A stretch of 64,000 bases of DNA from positions 7,068,001 to 7,132,000 of the forward strand of contig NZ_CP134696.1 of assembly GCF_031851795.1 (NCBI RefSeq). The letters are read 5' to 3'. The first letter of the stretch is position 1. Each line of letters opens with the position of its first letter. The position numbers and the translations under genes were made by a program. Below the pieces are notes generated by a model, which was not told where the DNA came from, ran no database searches, and saw only the letters and a list, made by a program, of their open reading frames with translations. Below are positions 53,381-62,832 of this stretch, piece after piece. The stretch comes from Pontibacter sp. G13. GTDB taxonomy: Bacteria; Bacteroidota; Bacteroidia; J057.

Positions 53381-53845
53381 ATGCGAACGATAGCCGTGCT
53401 TGCGCTCTGCCTAATGGCGTTATTGACGACCCGATGCCATAATCCCAACAAGGGGGCGCTCAGTGAAGAATCTCGAACTGAGTTGGATCGCTTTGTGGAT
53501 ACGCATGCTTCCCTCGAAAAGAAATATTGGATGCTGGCCGATAAAATGGCTCAAGCGCTGGAGGAAGCTGCCGCCATCCCCGACAATGCAGGCGCGATGG
53601 ATCATTTGAGGAGATTTGCCTCAGATAATGATTATGCCATCGAATTGATCTCCACAGAATTTGATGGATGGCAGCGACATGTCAATGATGATGATTTGAT
53701 GCATTTTACCATCACGCTCTACCAGCAGCGATCCGGGAAGAAATTGCGTACGCTGCATCCAGCCTTCGAGCGCAGAATCTCGGTAGACCCAGCCCTGCAC
53801 AAGGAATACCTCGAATGGATCGGGGTCATGAAACTAGTCCGCTAG
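53381..53845 (+). CDS. Small lipoprotein, helical, unrecognised
   Basis: 154 residues. Signal MRTIAVLALCLMALLTTRC (Cys19). The mature part is helical, with ESRTELDRFVDTHASLEKKYWMLADKMAQALEEAA, no Cys. No known family. ATG at 53381. Its stop shares the CTAG at 53842-53845 with the stop of the convergent ABC exporter gene. Confidence 0.7.
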   Translation: MRTIAVLALCLMALLTTRCHNPNKGALSEESRTELDRFVDTHASLEKKYWMLADKMAQALEEAAAIPDNAGAMDHLRRFASDNDYAIELISTEFDGWQRHVNDDDLMHFTITLYQQRSGKKLRTLHPAFERRISVDPALHKEYLEWIGVMKLVR

Positions 53846-55674
53846 CCCGCAAACTGCATGTGATACAGTTTGCTGTAGACGCCGTCTGCGTCCAGCAATT
53901 GATCGTGCGTACCACGTTCTGCAATTCCTCCCTCTTTCAATGCCAAGATCTGATCGGCCTGTTGAATGGTGGAAAGCCTATGGGCAATCACCAAACTCGT
54001 GCGGTTCTGCATGAGGCTATCCAGCGCATCCTGTACCAATCGCTCGGATTCGGTGTCCAGATTGGACGTGGCTTCGTCAAGGATCAGGATGGGAGGATTT
54101 CGTAGGACAGCTCGGGCAATGGAAATGCGTTGGCGCTGACCCCCAGAGAGTTTGGTGCCTCGTTCCCCAATCACCGTATCGTAGCCTTGTGGCAGCTCCA
54201 TGATGAACTCGTGGGCATTGGCGATTTTGGCCGCTTCGATGACTTCCTCGCGATTCCTGTCTTTGAGGCCGTAGGCAATATTGTTCAATACGGTATCGTG
54301 GAAGAGGATTCCTTCCTGCGAAACGACCCCTATCAACCCCCTCAAATTGGCAATGGCCATTTGATTGGTGGGTTTTCCATCCAATTTGATCGTTCCCTGA
54401 TAAGGTTCATAAAACCGAGGGATCAGGTCTGCCAAGGTGGATTTGCCACTGCCAGAGGGACCTACCAGCGCGACAGTTTGCCCCTTTTTTATGGAGAATG
54501 AGACATCCTTGAGAATGTCTTCTTCCTGGTATTTGAACCAAACGTTTTCGAAGGAAATGTTGTCTGCGAATTGCTCGACCCGAATCGGATTGTCCACTTC
54601 CTGAATCTGAGGTTCTTCATCCAGCAACTTCTGAATCCGGTCGTGGGCAGCAATGCCTTTTTGGACTTTGGTCAATGCATTGGAAAACGCCTTGATGGGT
54701 TGGAGAAGCTGTGAGAAAACCCCGATAAACCCGATAAATTCCGATGCCTTGATTTCGGAGCTAGCGCCTTCATTGAGAATCAGCGAACCTCCATAATAGA
54801 TGATGGTACAGATTACCCCGATACTCAGGACTTCTGTAAGCGGCGAAGCGATCGCGACTCTTCTTCGAATGCTGACCTGAAGATCGGCGTAGGCTTGGTT
54901 GGTTTCCTCGAATCGCTCCTTTTCGTATTGCTCTTTTTGGAAGGACTTTACGATACGGATGCCGGAAATGAATTCATCCAATAAGCTGATTTGCTCCCCA
55001 AGCACATCCTGTCCTTTTCTGGCGGTGAGTTTGAGGGGCTTGGCGATATTGTTGATGAGCAATCCTGTGATGGGAAGCAGGATCAATGTAAAGAGGGTCA
55101 GTTTCCAAGAAATTGCCACCATCGTGAGGAGGAGTGCAATGACGACAAACGGCTCCCTGACAATGGTTTGTAGCGTCCCGATGATGGCCTGCTGGACGAC
55201 TTGGACATCTCCAACGACCGTGTTGATGATATCGCCTTTTTTGTTTTTGGTGTAAAACTTGAGGTCAAGTCTGGCGAGATGCTCAAACAGTTTGTTTCTG
55301 ATTTTCCGGACAATTCCTTCTTCGAATGGCGCCATAAACCACGAGGTCAAGTATCGGGAAATACTCTTGAGGAAAATGGAGCCCAATAAGAATATGCAAA
55401 ACCTTAAGAGGAGATCACCGGGCGGCAGGGTTTGTTTGAGGAGATACAGCTGATAATAGCCGTGATCCTTGAGCGATTGGGAATCGAAGACATCCAAGGG
55501 GGTCTCCGGAGCGGCTAGGACCGTTTGGGTGTCGAAGAGGATTTCGAGAAACGGGATGATCGAGATGAGAGAGAACGTACTGAAGATTGTGTACAGCACT
55601 GTAAAAAACAGTGCGACGCCCCCCATCCACAAATAAGACCGGCCGTAAGCCAGGATTCTAAAATATGCCCACAT
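53842..55674 (-). CDS. ABC exporter, MsbA-like (membrane and ATP-binding domains fused)
   Basis: 610 residues. Six helices in 1-320, then an ATPase domain (about 360-600) with Walker A GPSGSGKST, signature LSGGQRQR, Walker B ILILDEAT, and H-loop IAHRLST. A half-transporter that dimerises, likely flipping lipids such as lipid A core or exporting lipid-linked compounds. ATG at 55674; a TTG 7 codons before lacks signal. Promoter is perfect: TTTG-N19-TACCTTTG. Confidence 0.93.
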   Translation of the reverse strand: MWAYFRILAYGRSYLWMGGVALFFTVLYTIFSTFSLISIIPFLEILFDTQTVLAAPETPLDVFDSQSLKDHGYYQLYLLKQTLPPGDLLLRFCIFLLGSIFLKSISRYLTSWFMAPFEEGIVRKIRNKLFEHLARLDLKFYTKNKKGDIINTVVGDVQVVQQAIIGTLQTIVREPFVVIALLLTMVAISWKLTLFTLILLPITGLLINNIAKPLKLTARKGQDVLGEQISLLDEFISGIRIVKSFQKEQYEKERFEETNQAYADLQVSIRRRVAIASPLTEVLSIGVICTIIYYGGSLILNEGASSEIKASEFIGFIGVFSQLLQPIKAFSNALTKVQKGIAAHDRIQKLLDEEPQIQEVDNPIRVEQFADNISFENVWFKYQEEDILKDVSFSIKKGQTVALVGPSGSGKSTLADLIPRFYEPYQGTIKLDGKPTNQMAIANLRGLIGVVSQEGILFHDTVLNNIAYGLKDRNREEVIEAAKIANAHEFIMELPQGYDTVIGERGTKLSGGQRQRISIARAVLRNPPILILDEATSNLDTESERLVQDALDSLMQNRTSLVIAHRLSTIQQADQILALKEGGIAERGTHDQLLDADGVYSKLYHMQFAG

Positions 55675-55714
55675 TTTGTACCTTCGTGCTTTCAAACACT
55701 GAAATCAAGCCCAA

Positions 55715-55745
55715 CAAAGGTATATGGAGGAATCCATTGTTCAAA
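55715..55745 (-). promoter_or_regulatory. Consensus promoter of the MsbA-like gene
   Basis: On the minus strand TTTG, exactly 19 nt, TACCTTTG: a full match to the Bacteroidota consensus. It overlaps the first codons of rbfA (ATG 55724) on the other strand. Leader of about 34 nt to the ATG. Confidence 0.85.
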
Positions 55746-56107
55746 AGAAAACAGCCAAATTGATCCAACAGGAACTGGGGACAATTCTTCAGCGTGAGCA
55801 TAACTATTTTCCGAATGTCATGCTGTCAATCCATGTCGTCCGGATCACGAAAGATTTGGGGCTGGCAAGGATATATTTGACTGCATTTCCAGACGGACAA
55901 TTGGAAGAAGTGGCAGATACGCTCAACGAGCATCAGGTAGAAATTCGGCGGGCACTCTCCGCTCGGATTCGCAACAAGCTCCGCAAAATGCCCGAAATCC
56001 GATTTTATCCGGATGATTCTTTCAGGGAGTCTCAGCGCATCAATGACCTGCTGGACAATCTGGACATTCCTTCCGAATCCGACGATTCGGAGGAAAATGA
56101 AAATTAG
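55724..56107 (+). CDS. rbfA: Ribosome-binding factor A
   Basis: 127 residues with the KH-like fold of RbfA: SIVQKKTAKLIQQELGTIL, the central VRITKDLGLARIYLTAFP, and RNKLRKMPEIRFYPDDSF. It helps 30S maturation in the cold. Acidic C-terminal tail (SESDDSEENEN). Followed after 38 bp by the lolE-like gene, as in most Bacteroidota. Confidence 0.95.
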   Translation: MEESIVQKKTAKLIQQELGTILQREHNYFPNVMLSIHVVRITKDLGLARIYLTAFPDGQLEEVADTLNEHQVEIRRALSARIRNKLRKMPEIRFYPDDSFRESQRINDLLDNLDIPSESDDSEENEN

Positions 56108-56145
56108 TTACTAGCTTCTGCTCCCAACCGGCAACTCCTCCTTTC

Positions 56146-57381
56146 ATGAATGTCAAATTCACCATCGCCAAACGCTACTTGTTCGGCAAGAAATCCAGCA
56201 ATGCCATCAATGTGATCTCCTGGGTCGCGATGATCGGTATCGGCGTAGGCGTGGCGGCCCTGATTTTGGTGCTTTCGGTCTTCAACGGTCTTACCTCTTT
56301 CATCGAAGATCTCTTCGCAGGGGTAGATCCGGATATCAAGATCGTGGCATCCTCGGGATTTCATTTCGAGCATGATGAGGAGTTGTACGAGCAGTTGGCC
56401 AAACATCCCAAAGTTGCGGCAATCACCCGCACAGTCGAAGGGAAAGTAGGATTTGAGTACGTAGACAATCAAGTCCTTGGCACGCTCAAAGGGGTGGAAT
56501 CTTCAGAATATTTGGCTGTTAACCCCCTGGACTCATCGGTGTATGTCGGTGAATTCGGATTGGCTCGTCAGAACGGTGTCCAGCAGGCGGTATTCGGGGC
56601 TAGCGTGGCGGCTGGGCTTTCTGCGGATCTCCATGATGAGATTCTGCCCATCACGGTATTTTACATTCCCCAGAAAGCCTCCATGCTCAATCCCCAGAAG
56701 TCCATCCGGACGGATCGGGTCTTCCCCTCAGGCTTCTTTTCCATTCAAAAGGAATACGACGAAACGCTCGTGGTTTCGGATTTTGAGTTTGTGCAAAATC
56801 TCTTCCGTCTGAAGAATCAAGTTTCTTCCTACGAAATTCGCCTCAAGAACATTGACGATGCTAGCGCTTTCAAGGAAGAAATTCAGCCTTGGCTCGGTGA
56901 AAACTTGGAGGCCTTGACGTGGTTTGAGCAGCACATTACCTTGTACAAGGTCATGCGCAACGAAAAGTACATCTCTTATTTGATTTTGGTGCTGATCTTG
57001 GCGATTGCCGCGGTCAACATTGTGGGGAGTCTATACATGATCGTTTTGGAGAAAAAGCGAGATATCGCCATCCTCATGTCCATGGGGACGACCTCTTCCT
57101 TTATTCGAGGCGTATTCCAGCAGACAGGCCTCTTGGTCGGTGCCGTTGGAGGAATGATCGGGGTCCTGCTGGCATTGATTGCCGGTCTTGCCCAGAAATA
57201 CCTCAAGCTGATCAAGCTCAATGGCGGTGAAAGCTTTCGGGTAGATGCCTTTCCGATTGAAATGCAGTTTGGAGATTTTGCGCTGGTATTTGTGACCGTC
57301 CTCCTTCTTGCATGGATTGCCTCCCTTTATCCTTCGAATAAGGCTTCGAGTGGCAATATTGTCGAGGGATTGAGCAAATAA
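56146..57381 (+). CDS. Lipoprotein-releasing ABC permease (LolC/LolE family)
   Basis: 411 residues. N-terminal helix, a periplasmic domain (about 50-270), then three helices with the FtsX-like fold (ISYLILVLILAIAAVNIVGSLYMIVLEKKRDIAILMSMG). The opening KFTIAKRYLFGKKSSNAINVISW is typical of LolE in Bacteroidota. It transfers lipoproteins to LolA with an ATPase (LolD) coded elsewhere. It closes convergent with tamL, 20 bp apart, with no obvious hairpin. Confidence 0.92.
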   Translation: MNVKFTIAKRYLFGKKSSNAINVISWVAMIGIGVGVAALILVLSVFNGLTSFIEDLFAGVDPDIKIVASSGFHFEHDEELYEQLAKHPKVAAITRTVEGKVGFEYVDNQVLGTLKGVESSEYLAVNPLDSSVYVGEFGLARQNGVQQAVFGASVAAGLSADLHDEILPITVFYIPQKASMLNPQKSIRTDRVFPSGFFSIQKEYDETLVVSDFEFVQNLFRLKNQVSSYEIRLKNIDDASAFKEEIQPWLGENLEALTWFEQHITLYKVMRNEKYISYLILVLILAIAAVNIVGSLYMIVLEKKRDIAILMSMGTTSSFIRGVFQQTGLLVGAVGGMIGVLLALIAGLAQKYLKLIKLNGGESFRVDAFPIEMQFGDFALVFVTVLLLAWIASLYPSNKASSGNIVEGLSK

Positions 57382-57401
57382 ATTTCCCTCAAATTTTCTA
57401 C

Positions 57402-59954
57402 TCAGAAGGGGTATCCAATCCCGAGGTTGAACTGCCTTCGCGAGGCCAGCCGTTCGACTTCTGGGTTGTTGAAGACCCATTTCTGTTCCAAGTCTGGGGC
57501 AAATAGCTGCTGCCCGAAGTCGAGCCTGACAATCAAGAAGGAGAAATCAAATCGGAATCCCAGACCCGCATCGACTCCCAAGACCAAGTTCTCCTTTCGA
57601 AGGGAGGCTTTTCCATCTCCAAAGAATTCGTCGGCTTTCTTGCTGAACCAGACATTGCCCATATCTAGGAATAGGGCCATCTCGAACCAAGAAATCAGGT
57701 TGAATCGATACTCTGCGTTGAGTTCGAGCTTGTATTCCCCTCCCGGCCCAAAAAGCGTAGTCAATCGACTGCTATCATCGAGCCCCAAGTCAGAAAGCCT
57801 CCCCACACGTCCCGGTCCCAAGGTTTTGGAAGGCCAGCCTCTCATCCCTGAGATACCGCCTCCAAAGAACCGCCCATCTTTGGTGATGATCGGGGTTTTG
57901 TTGTATGAAGAACCCGCTCCGATATAGCCTCGAAATACCGCTTCTGTGGTTTTGGTAATGGGGTAGTAGATTTTCCCTTCCAGCGATCCTCGGAAATATT
58001 GACCATAGAATACCTCATTGTCAAACAGGAGGAATTGGTTGTCATTGAGATCGTCGTCCCTGCCGATGGCAAAGTTGAGCTGTTCGATCAAGTAGGGGAG
58101 AAACCCCCCGTTTTCCAGCGTGATTCTGTACCAGTAAGTAGGCCGCGCTCGGGTCTTCATGTAGTTTTGGCGCGTGTAGGAATAGGTGAATTTGGAACTT
58201 AGGCGATTGCTGAAATCCTGATCCAAGGGAGGCGGAAGCTGTGTCACCAGGGTGTCAAGGTCCGATCCAGAGGATACATCTGGTTGGATGTAGTCCAAGG
58301 AAATGAGGGTCAATCTGCTCACGGCCAGATCCTTGAAGGGAATATGGTTCCAACGGTAAGACATATTGGCACCGGGCGCAAACTGGGAGAAATCCTGCTG
58401 GCGTTCAAGATCGGCATTGAGGCTCAAGATGGTCGTAGGGCTAAATCGGCTGAAATCTCGTTTGATGGATTTCGGGATGGCCCATTTGATGACATTGATC
58501 CCCAAAAAGCGCTGGATATTGAGTTCAGCTTTTCCCCCCAATTGGTAGTAAAGATCATTGACCCTGCCAGATTCACTTTCAGTGGTGGTCCAACCGATGT
58601 TGCCGCTAACCCCCACTTCGAGTAGCTCCGATTTCTTGAAGGTGTTTCGGTTCCGGACGGTGATATTGGCACCAATACTAGGCAAGTTGGCGGCCAGTGA
58701 GGTGATATCCCTTGTGAAGGTCTCTGTACCCAATTGGATCTGGTACTGAGGAGCCATTTGCAACTCGATGTCCACGTCCATCAGCGCTTCCCCCACGATG
58801 GGATAGCGGATGAGGCTATATTTCAACATGGTGAGCTCCTGCAGCCTGCGAAAGGTCAGCTGCGTCCAAGACAGACTATAGGATCGGTTTTCCCGCAAAT
58901 GAATTCGCTGGGCGAGGAAATTATAATTGAGCCTAGAGAGTTGGGAGGAATCCACGAGGAAAGTCTCTTGTAGGGTGGAATCCATCCGCTTAAATTTGAG
59001 GTTGAGGCTATCTCGGATTGGAATTGTCAGTTCTTGGGGTCTCAATCTCAAGATGCGGGGCGGGGTGCCTTGTTGAGGAGGTTCCTTGATTCGAACTCGT
59101 ATCTCTCGGACCATGTATCGGATCGGGGTCTTGCTGATCTCGATCTGGATATTGATGGGTTTCCGAGGATGATCGAGGTCGAGCAAAGCCATATCAAAGC
59201 TGTCCAGTCCAGAAGTGTCCACCTCGAAAATGATATCGCTGGGAGAGAATCGAAAGTATCCTCTATTTCTGAAATTCTGGGCCACCCGATTCCGTTCTGC
59301 CGCAAAATCAGCATGGCTATAGAGCTTTCCCGGTTTGAGCAGGGATTTGTTCAAATCGTATACCGCCCGGGCAAAATTGGTTTCTCCCGTACTGTCGCCA
59401 AAAATCAGATCCACTTGGTCAATCTGATACCCTGTATTGGGTGTGACTGTGTAGATCAGGGAGGCTTTGGGCTTTCGCCACTTTTGTTTGGGGGTGTCAA
59501 TTGCGACTGACAAATCGGGATAGAAATGTCCGTTGGCGAAGCATATATTCCTGAGGTTTTCGAGGTCTTCCTGAATCTGGGCCGAATCCACCAATGCAGG
59601 CGGTTCTCCAAACCCAAATTGAAGCCAATGGGTGAATTTTCGGAAGCCCTTGACAGTGTCCTGCTCGGTGAGATCTTCCCGTTTGGGATAGAAGATCCGA
59701 TCGATCCTTACCCCGAAATTGTGGATATGGAGTGGCGTCTTAGGAAGGACCCACCGCCGGTTGGGTTTGCTCTGCACGCCTGAAGCCAATAGCTCCCCGT
59801 CAATTTTGTTGGCCTGGGGCTGCTTGATTTTGGGCTCATTTTTGAGCAAAAAGGAACCTTCAGGTACAAATTTGGTCGCATTGCACCCTGCTCCGAGCAG
59901 ACAGATCCAAAGCAATGTGACCAACCTCGCGTATTTTCGTAATTTTGGGGTCAT
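57402..59954 (-). CDS. tamL: TamL: lipidated BamA-family outer-membrane protein
   Basis: 850 residues. Signal ending LLWICLLGAGC (Cys24), so lipidated, unlike BamA. POTRA-like domains (about 40-440, e.g. VTPNTGYQIDQVDLIFGD, FRNRGYFRFSPSDI) precede a 16-strand Omp85 barrel that ends NLGIGYPF. In Bacteroidota TamL works with TamB in outer-membrane assembly or lipid transport. The ATG is at 59954 and overlaps the ATG of the methyltransferase gene. A TATTTTTG -7 element at 59972-59979 lies inside that gene. Confidence 0.9.
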   Translation of the reverse strand: MTPKLRKYARLVTLLWICLLGAGCNATKFVPEGSFLLKNEPKIKQPQANKIDGELLASGVQSKPNRRWVLPKTPLHIHNFGVRIDRIFYPKREDLTEQDTVKGFRKFTHWLQFGFGEPPALVDSAQIQEDLENLRNICFANGHFYPDLSVAIDTPKQKWRKPKASLIYTVTPNTGYQIDQVDLIFGDSTGETNFARAVYDLNKSLLKPGKLYSHADFAAERNRVAQNFRNRGYFRFSPSDIIFEVDTSGLDSFDMALLDLDHPRKPINIQIEISKTPIRYMVREIRVRIKEPPQQGTPPRILRLRPQELTIPIRDSLNLKFKRMDSTLQETFLVDSSQLSRLNYNFLAQRIHLRENRSYSLSWTQLTFRRLQELTMLKYSLIRYPIVGEALMDVDIELQMAPQYQIQLGTETFTRDITSLAANLPSIGANITVRNRNTFKKSELLEVGVSGNIGWTTTESESGRVNDLYYQLGGKAELNIQRFLGINVIKWAIPKSIKRDFSRFSPTTILSLNADLERQQDFSQFAPGANMSYRWNHIPFKDLAVSRLTLISLDYIQPDVSSGSDLDTLVTQLPPPLDQDFSNRLSSKFTYSYTRQNYMKTRARPTYWYRITLENGGFLPYLIEQLNFAIGRDDDLNDNQFLLFDNEVFYGQYFRGSLEGKIYYPITKTTEAVFRGYIGAGSSYNKTPIITKDGRFFGGGISGMRGWPSKTLGPGRVGRLSDLGLDDSSRLTTLFGPGGEYKLELNAEYRFNLISWFEMALFLDMGNVWFSKKADEFFGDGKASLRKENLVLGVDAGLGFRFDFSFLIVRLDFGQQLFAPDLEQKWVFNNPEVERLASRRQFNLGIGYPF

Positions 59955-60732
59955 GGAGGAACTTTCGAAGGCAAAAATAAAAATTTTCGCCGCTTTGCAG
60001 GTGAAAAAATACAGGTATCGGCACCGGAGATTCGTGGTGGAAGGTTGGAAAATGGTCCAAGAAGCCATCTTGGAACGTTGGAAGGTGGAGGCAATTGTGG
60101 TGCGTGAAGGCGTCGAGTTGAAGTCTGGGTTTGACTTGGGTGGATATCCATGCTTTCAGACTTCAGAAGAGGCGTTCCAGAAGCTCTCCTCCCAAACCCA
60201 TCCTGAAGGAATTTTGGCGATAGTGGAATTTCCGGAAACGGGATTCGGCAAGATGGATGAATTGGATTCCTTGCCAGAAGGTCCAGGTTTGATTTTGCAA
60301 GACATTCAGGACCCGGGCAATCTAGGGACCATCTTGAGGACAGCCGATTGGTTTGGGATCAAGCAGGTCATCTGCTCTAAAGGCTGCTCGGATATCTTGA
60401 ATCCCAAGGTGTTGCGGGCGACGATGGGGGCGATATTCCGGGTGGAAGTTTCCTACACATCGGATCTGACTAGATTGCTCAGAGAAAGCAAGCAGACCAT
60501 TTGGGCTGCCGATATGGAAGGCGAAAATCTAGCTGAGACTCCCTTGGCTCCTGAATCTTGGGTATTGATCGGGAATGAAGCCAATGGTATTGATCGAGAT
60601 TTCCTCAAGCTACCTGCTGTCAAACCGCTGACCATTCCTAGGATCGGGAAAACCGAATCACTCAATGCCGGCATGGCTGCGGGAATCTTGATGTGGCAGC
60701 TCTCTTTTGGGTCCCAAAGCGGACAAAATTGA
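59953..60732 (+). CDS. TrmH/SpoU-family RNA methyltransferase
   Basis: 259 residues. N-terminal substrate-binding part (SKAKIKIFAALQVKKYRYRHRRFVVEGWK) and a SPOUT methyltransferase domain (about 100-255) with DIQDPGNLGTILRTADWFGIKQVIC, VLIGNEANGIDRD and the knot residues IGKTESLNAGMAAGI. It uses S-adenosylmethionine to methylate rRNA or tRNA 2'-O-ribose. ATG at 59953 shares two bases with the tamL ATG. Confidence 0.93.
   Translation: MEELSKAKIKIFAALQVKKYRYRHRRFVVEGWKMVQEAILERWKVEAIVVREGVELKSGFDLGGYPCFQTSEEAFQKLSSQTHPEGILAIVEFPETGFGKMDELDSLPEGPGLILQDIQDPGNLGTILRTADWFGIKQVICSKGCSDILNPKVLRATMGAIFRVEVSYTSDLTRLLRESKQTIWAADMEGENLAETPLAPESWVLIGNEANGIDRDFLKLPAVKPLTIPRIGKTESLNAGMAAGILMWQLSFGSQSGQN
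59972..59979 (-). promoter_or_regulatory. -7 element for tamL inside the methyltransferase gene
   Basis: TATTTTTG on the minus strand, an exact TAnnTTTG, 17 nt upstream of the tamL ATG. No TTTG at 19 nt further up, so the promoter is partial. Confidence 0.5.
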
Positions 60733-60863
60733 AATGCTCGGCATAATTTATGTATGTTGGAATTCTGTACGATTCGTGTATCCTATCCATTAATCCCTAG
60801 ACTTTTTCAGCATTGACCCGCAAATTCCTTCCGTTTAGGCGGACCTCAAATAATCACGCTTTC

Positions 60864-61682
60864 ATGTATAAATGTTTCTTTTCGGGCATGATGGCCCTGT
60901 TCGTAGTCGGCTGTGCTTCCAATGCGCACAATTCCACTGCGGAAGCCCCGGCAGAATCGGATTCCTTGACCCAAATCACAGACACCATTCCCATGGAAGA
61001 ACCTTTAGATACGGTTGCGGTCGAGTACCTGCTCGGAAAATTCGACCCTGCCAAAGCCGAGGATTTCGTTCGGATTGAAGATGCCTACAGTGGAGGAAAT
61101 GCGCGTGGGACCTACCTCCACCAAGAGGCCTACGAGGCATTTAAGAAGATGCATGCAGCGGCTAAGGCAGATGGAGTCACATTGACCATCTTGTCCTCCA
61201 CGCGTAACTTCTGGCGTCAAAAAAGCATCTGGGAAGCCAAATGGACAGGTTCCCGATTGGTAGGAGGGAAAAATCTCGCCAAGACCGTAGCCAATCCTCA
61301 GGATCGGGCATTGGTGATTTTGAAATACAGCTCCATGCCCGGAACTTCTCGTCACCATTGGGGGACAGATATTGATATCAATAACTTCGAGAATAGCTAC
61401 TTCGAATCTGGTCGAGGATTGAAAGAATATCAATGGCTCGTGGCTCACGGCCCAGAGTTTGGATTCTGCCAGCCTTATTCAGCGAAAGGCACTGCGAGAC
61501 CTTTCGGATACGAAATGGAAAAATGGCACTGGTCCTATATGCCTTTGGCCAAACGATATCTAAATTCCTACCAAGCATTGGTGAATCATGATATGATCGA
61601 AGGATTCAAAGGTTCAGAAGCTGCTTCCGGAATTGACGTGATCACCAAATACGTAATGGGCATTTCGCCAGACTGCAAATAG
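60864..61682 (+). CDS. Lipoprotein M15-family D-alanyl-D-alanine carboxypeptidase (VanY-like)
   Basis: 272 residues. Lipoprotein signal MYKCFFSGMMALFVVGC (Cys17). Peptidase domain (about 80-255) with zinc motifs SRHHWGTDID (His164 and Asp171) and EKWHWSY (Glu base, His). Trims peptidoglycan stem peptides at the outer or inner membrane. Terminator downstream. ATG at 60864. Confidence 0.9.
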   Translation: MYKCFFSGMMALFVVGCASNAHNSTAEAPAESDSLTQITDTIPMEEPLDTVAVEYLLGKFDPAKAEDFVRIEDAYSGGNARGTYLHQEAYEAFKKMHAAAKADGVTLTILSSTRNFWRQKSIWEAKWTGSRLVGGKNLAKTVANPQDRALVILKYSSMPGTSRHHWGTDIDINNFENSYFESGRGLKEYQWLVAHGPEFGFCQPYSAKGTARPFGYEMEKWHWSYMPLAKRYLNSYQALVNHDMIEGFKGSEAASGIDVITKYVMGISPDCK

Positions 61683-61702
61683 GCGAGGACATGAATCATC
61701 TT

Positions 61703-61743
61703 TTCGGGCCGATACTTTCAAGGAGTATCGGCCCGAATTTTTG
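61703..61743 (+). terminator. Terminator of the M15 peptidase gene
   Basis: Perfect 14-bp stem TTCGGGCCGATACT/AGTATCGGCCCGAA with a 7-nt loop and a T run. Confidence 0.92.
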
Positions 61744-61979
61744 GTGGACATGGTAGAAGCGAGGGTTTCCCCCCATTGGGGGATAGGACATTCGCTGCTG
61801 AAATGGATTTTCTCTCGAATCCAAGGAAATTCCTACATCCATCTGATTGAGGTTGAATGCGCGAAGTGGTATGTCTATATTTTGGTAAATGGTGTATGTC
61901 TCAGCGGGTAAAAGATCCAGATCGAAGGATCGATTCCATTGAGGAATATTCCTGATTATCAACGATCAACATCGCTTAT

Positions 61980-62765
61980 ATGAAATCTTTCTTTACACTA
62001 CTCTTGGCCATGTCTTGGAGTATGGGTATCGCCATTGGCCAATTATCCTTTACGGAACTCTCATTTGGCAATCGGATTTACGAGATGCCCACCACGGCTT
62101 GGAATGCGCCAGAAATCGGGCATCGCCTGAAATTGAATCCTCCTCAAACCAACGCCGATCCAGCATCCACCGCAGAATTTGAGCAAGGGATGTCCTTGTT
62201 GGGCATTCAATTTGGCATCAATCACAACGGTGGAAATCAGGGAACCAATAGCAACAACAGCAAACTCGCGCGAACCACCAATATCTCCTTGCTCCTCTGC
62301 TATCAGTACTTTCTTGCAGCCCAATTGTCTGTAGGGGGATTTTTTGGGTATGATTACTCATCTACGAAGAACGCAGGATCGGACAATGGATTCTCCAATG
62401 GTGAATTTGTGATTTATCCCTTTATCCGAGCTTATTTCCTGCCTTTTTCCCTGACGACCTTGGCGTTTTTTGCTCAATTCGGTACCCGGTTCGGGTTTGG
62501 AACGGCTAAGCAGACGACCGACCAAGGAGAATTCAAGGACAATTTATTTAGGTTTCAACTGGCGCTTGCATTTGGGATGGCTTGGTTTATCACCCAGCGA
62601 GTGATGCTCGAATTATCCCTTGGGGATTTGGGATGGGGTATTCGGAATCTCAATGAAAAAGACAGTGATTTCCGTCGAAAGGAAAATGAAGTGTTCTTCA
62701 ATTTGGTATCCAAGGGTGTCACCTTGAGCATTTTGTTCAGACTTGGCGCCTTCTCCAATGAATAA
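61980..62765 (+). CDS. Outer-membrane beta-barrel protein of unknown function
   Basis: 261 residues. Signal peptide at 1-20 (AMSWSMGIAIGQ). Beta-rich, with Gly/aromatic turns (LSVGGFFGYDYSS, FAQFGTRFGFG), a low-complexity NHNGGNQGTNSNNSK loop near residue 80, and a C-terminal SILFRLGAFSNE. Typical of small Bacteroidota porin-like proteins. Convergent with the DUF4407 gene. Confidence 0.75.
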   Translation: MKSFFTLLLAMSWSMGIAIGQLSFTELSFGNRIYEMPTTAWNAPEIGHRLKLNPPQTNADPASTAEFEQGMSLLGIQFGINHNGGNQGTNSNNSKLARTTNISLLLCYQYFLAAQLSVGGFFGYDYSSTKNAGSDNGFSNGEFVIYPFIRAYFLPFSLTTLAFFAQFGTRFGFGTAKQTTDQGEFKDNLFRFQLALAFGMAWFITQRVMLELSLGDLGWGIRNLNEKDSDFRRKENEVFFNLVSKGVTLSILFRLGAFSNE

Positions 62766-62773
62766 TGGATTTG

Positions 62774-62809
62774 CACAAAACGGGGACTTCCTCTCGGATA
62801 GTCCCCGTT
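62774..62809 (-). terminator. Terminator between barrel gene and DUF4407 gene
   Basis: 10-bp stem AACGGGGACT/AGTCCCCGTT. On the minus strand a short TTTT follows, so it best serves the DUF4407 gene. Confidence 0.6.
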
Positions 62810-62832
62810 ACACTTCGACACTGGCTAGATGA

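Noticed and set aside
61696-61962. 88-codon minus-strand frame between M15 peptidase and barrel genes
   Set aside because: Its C-terminal codons are the terminator hairpin of the peptidase gene; no recognisable domain or ribosome site.
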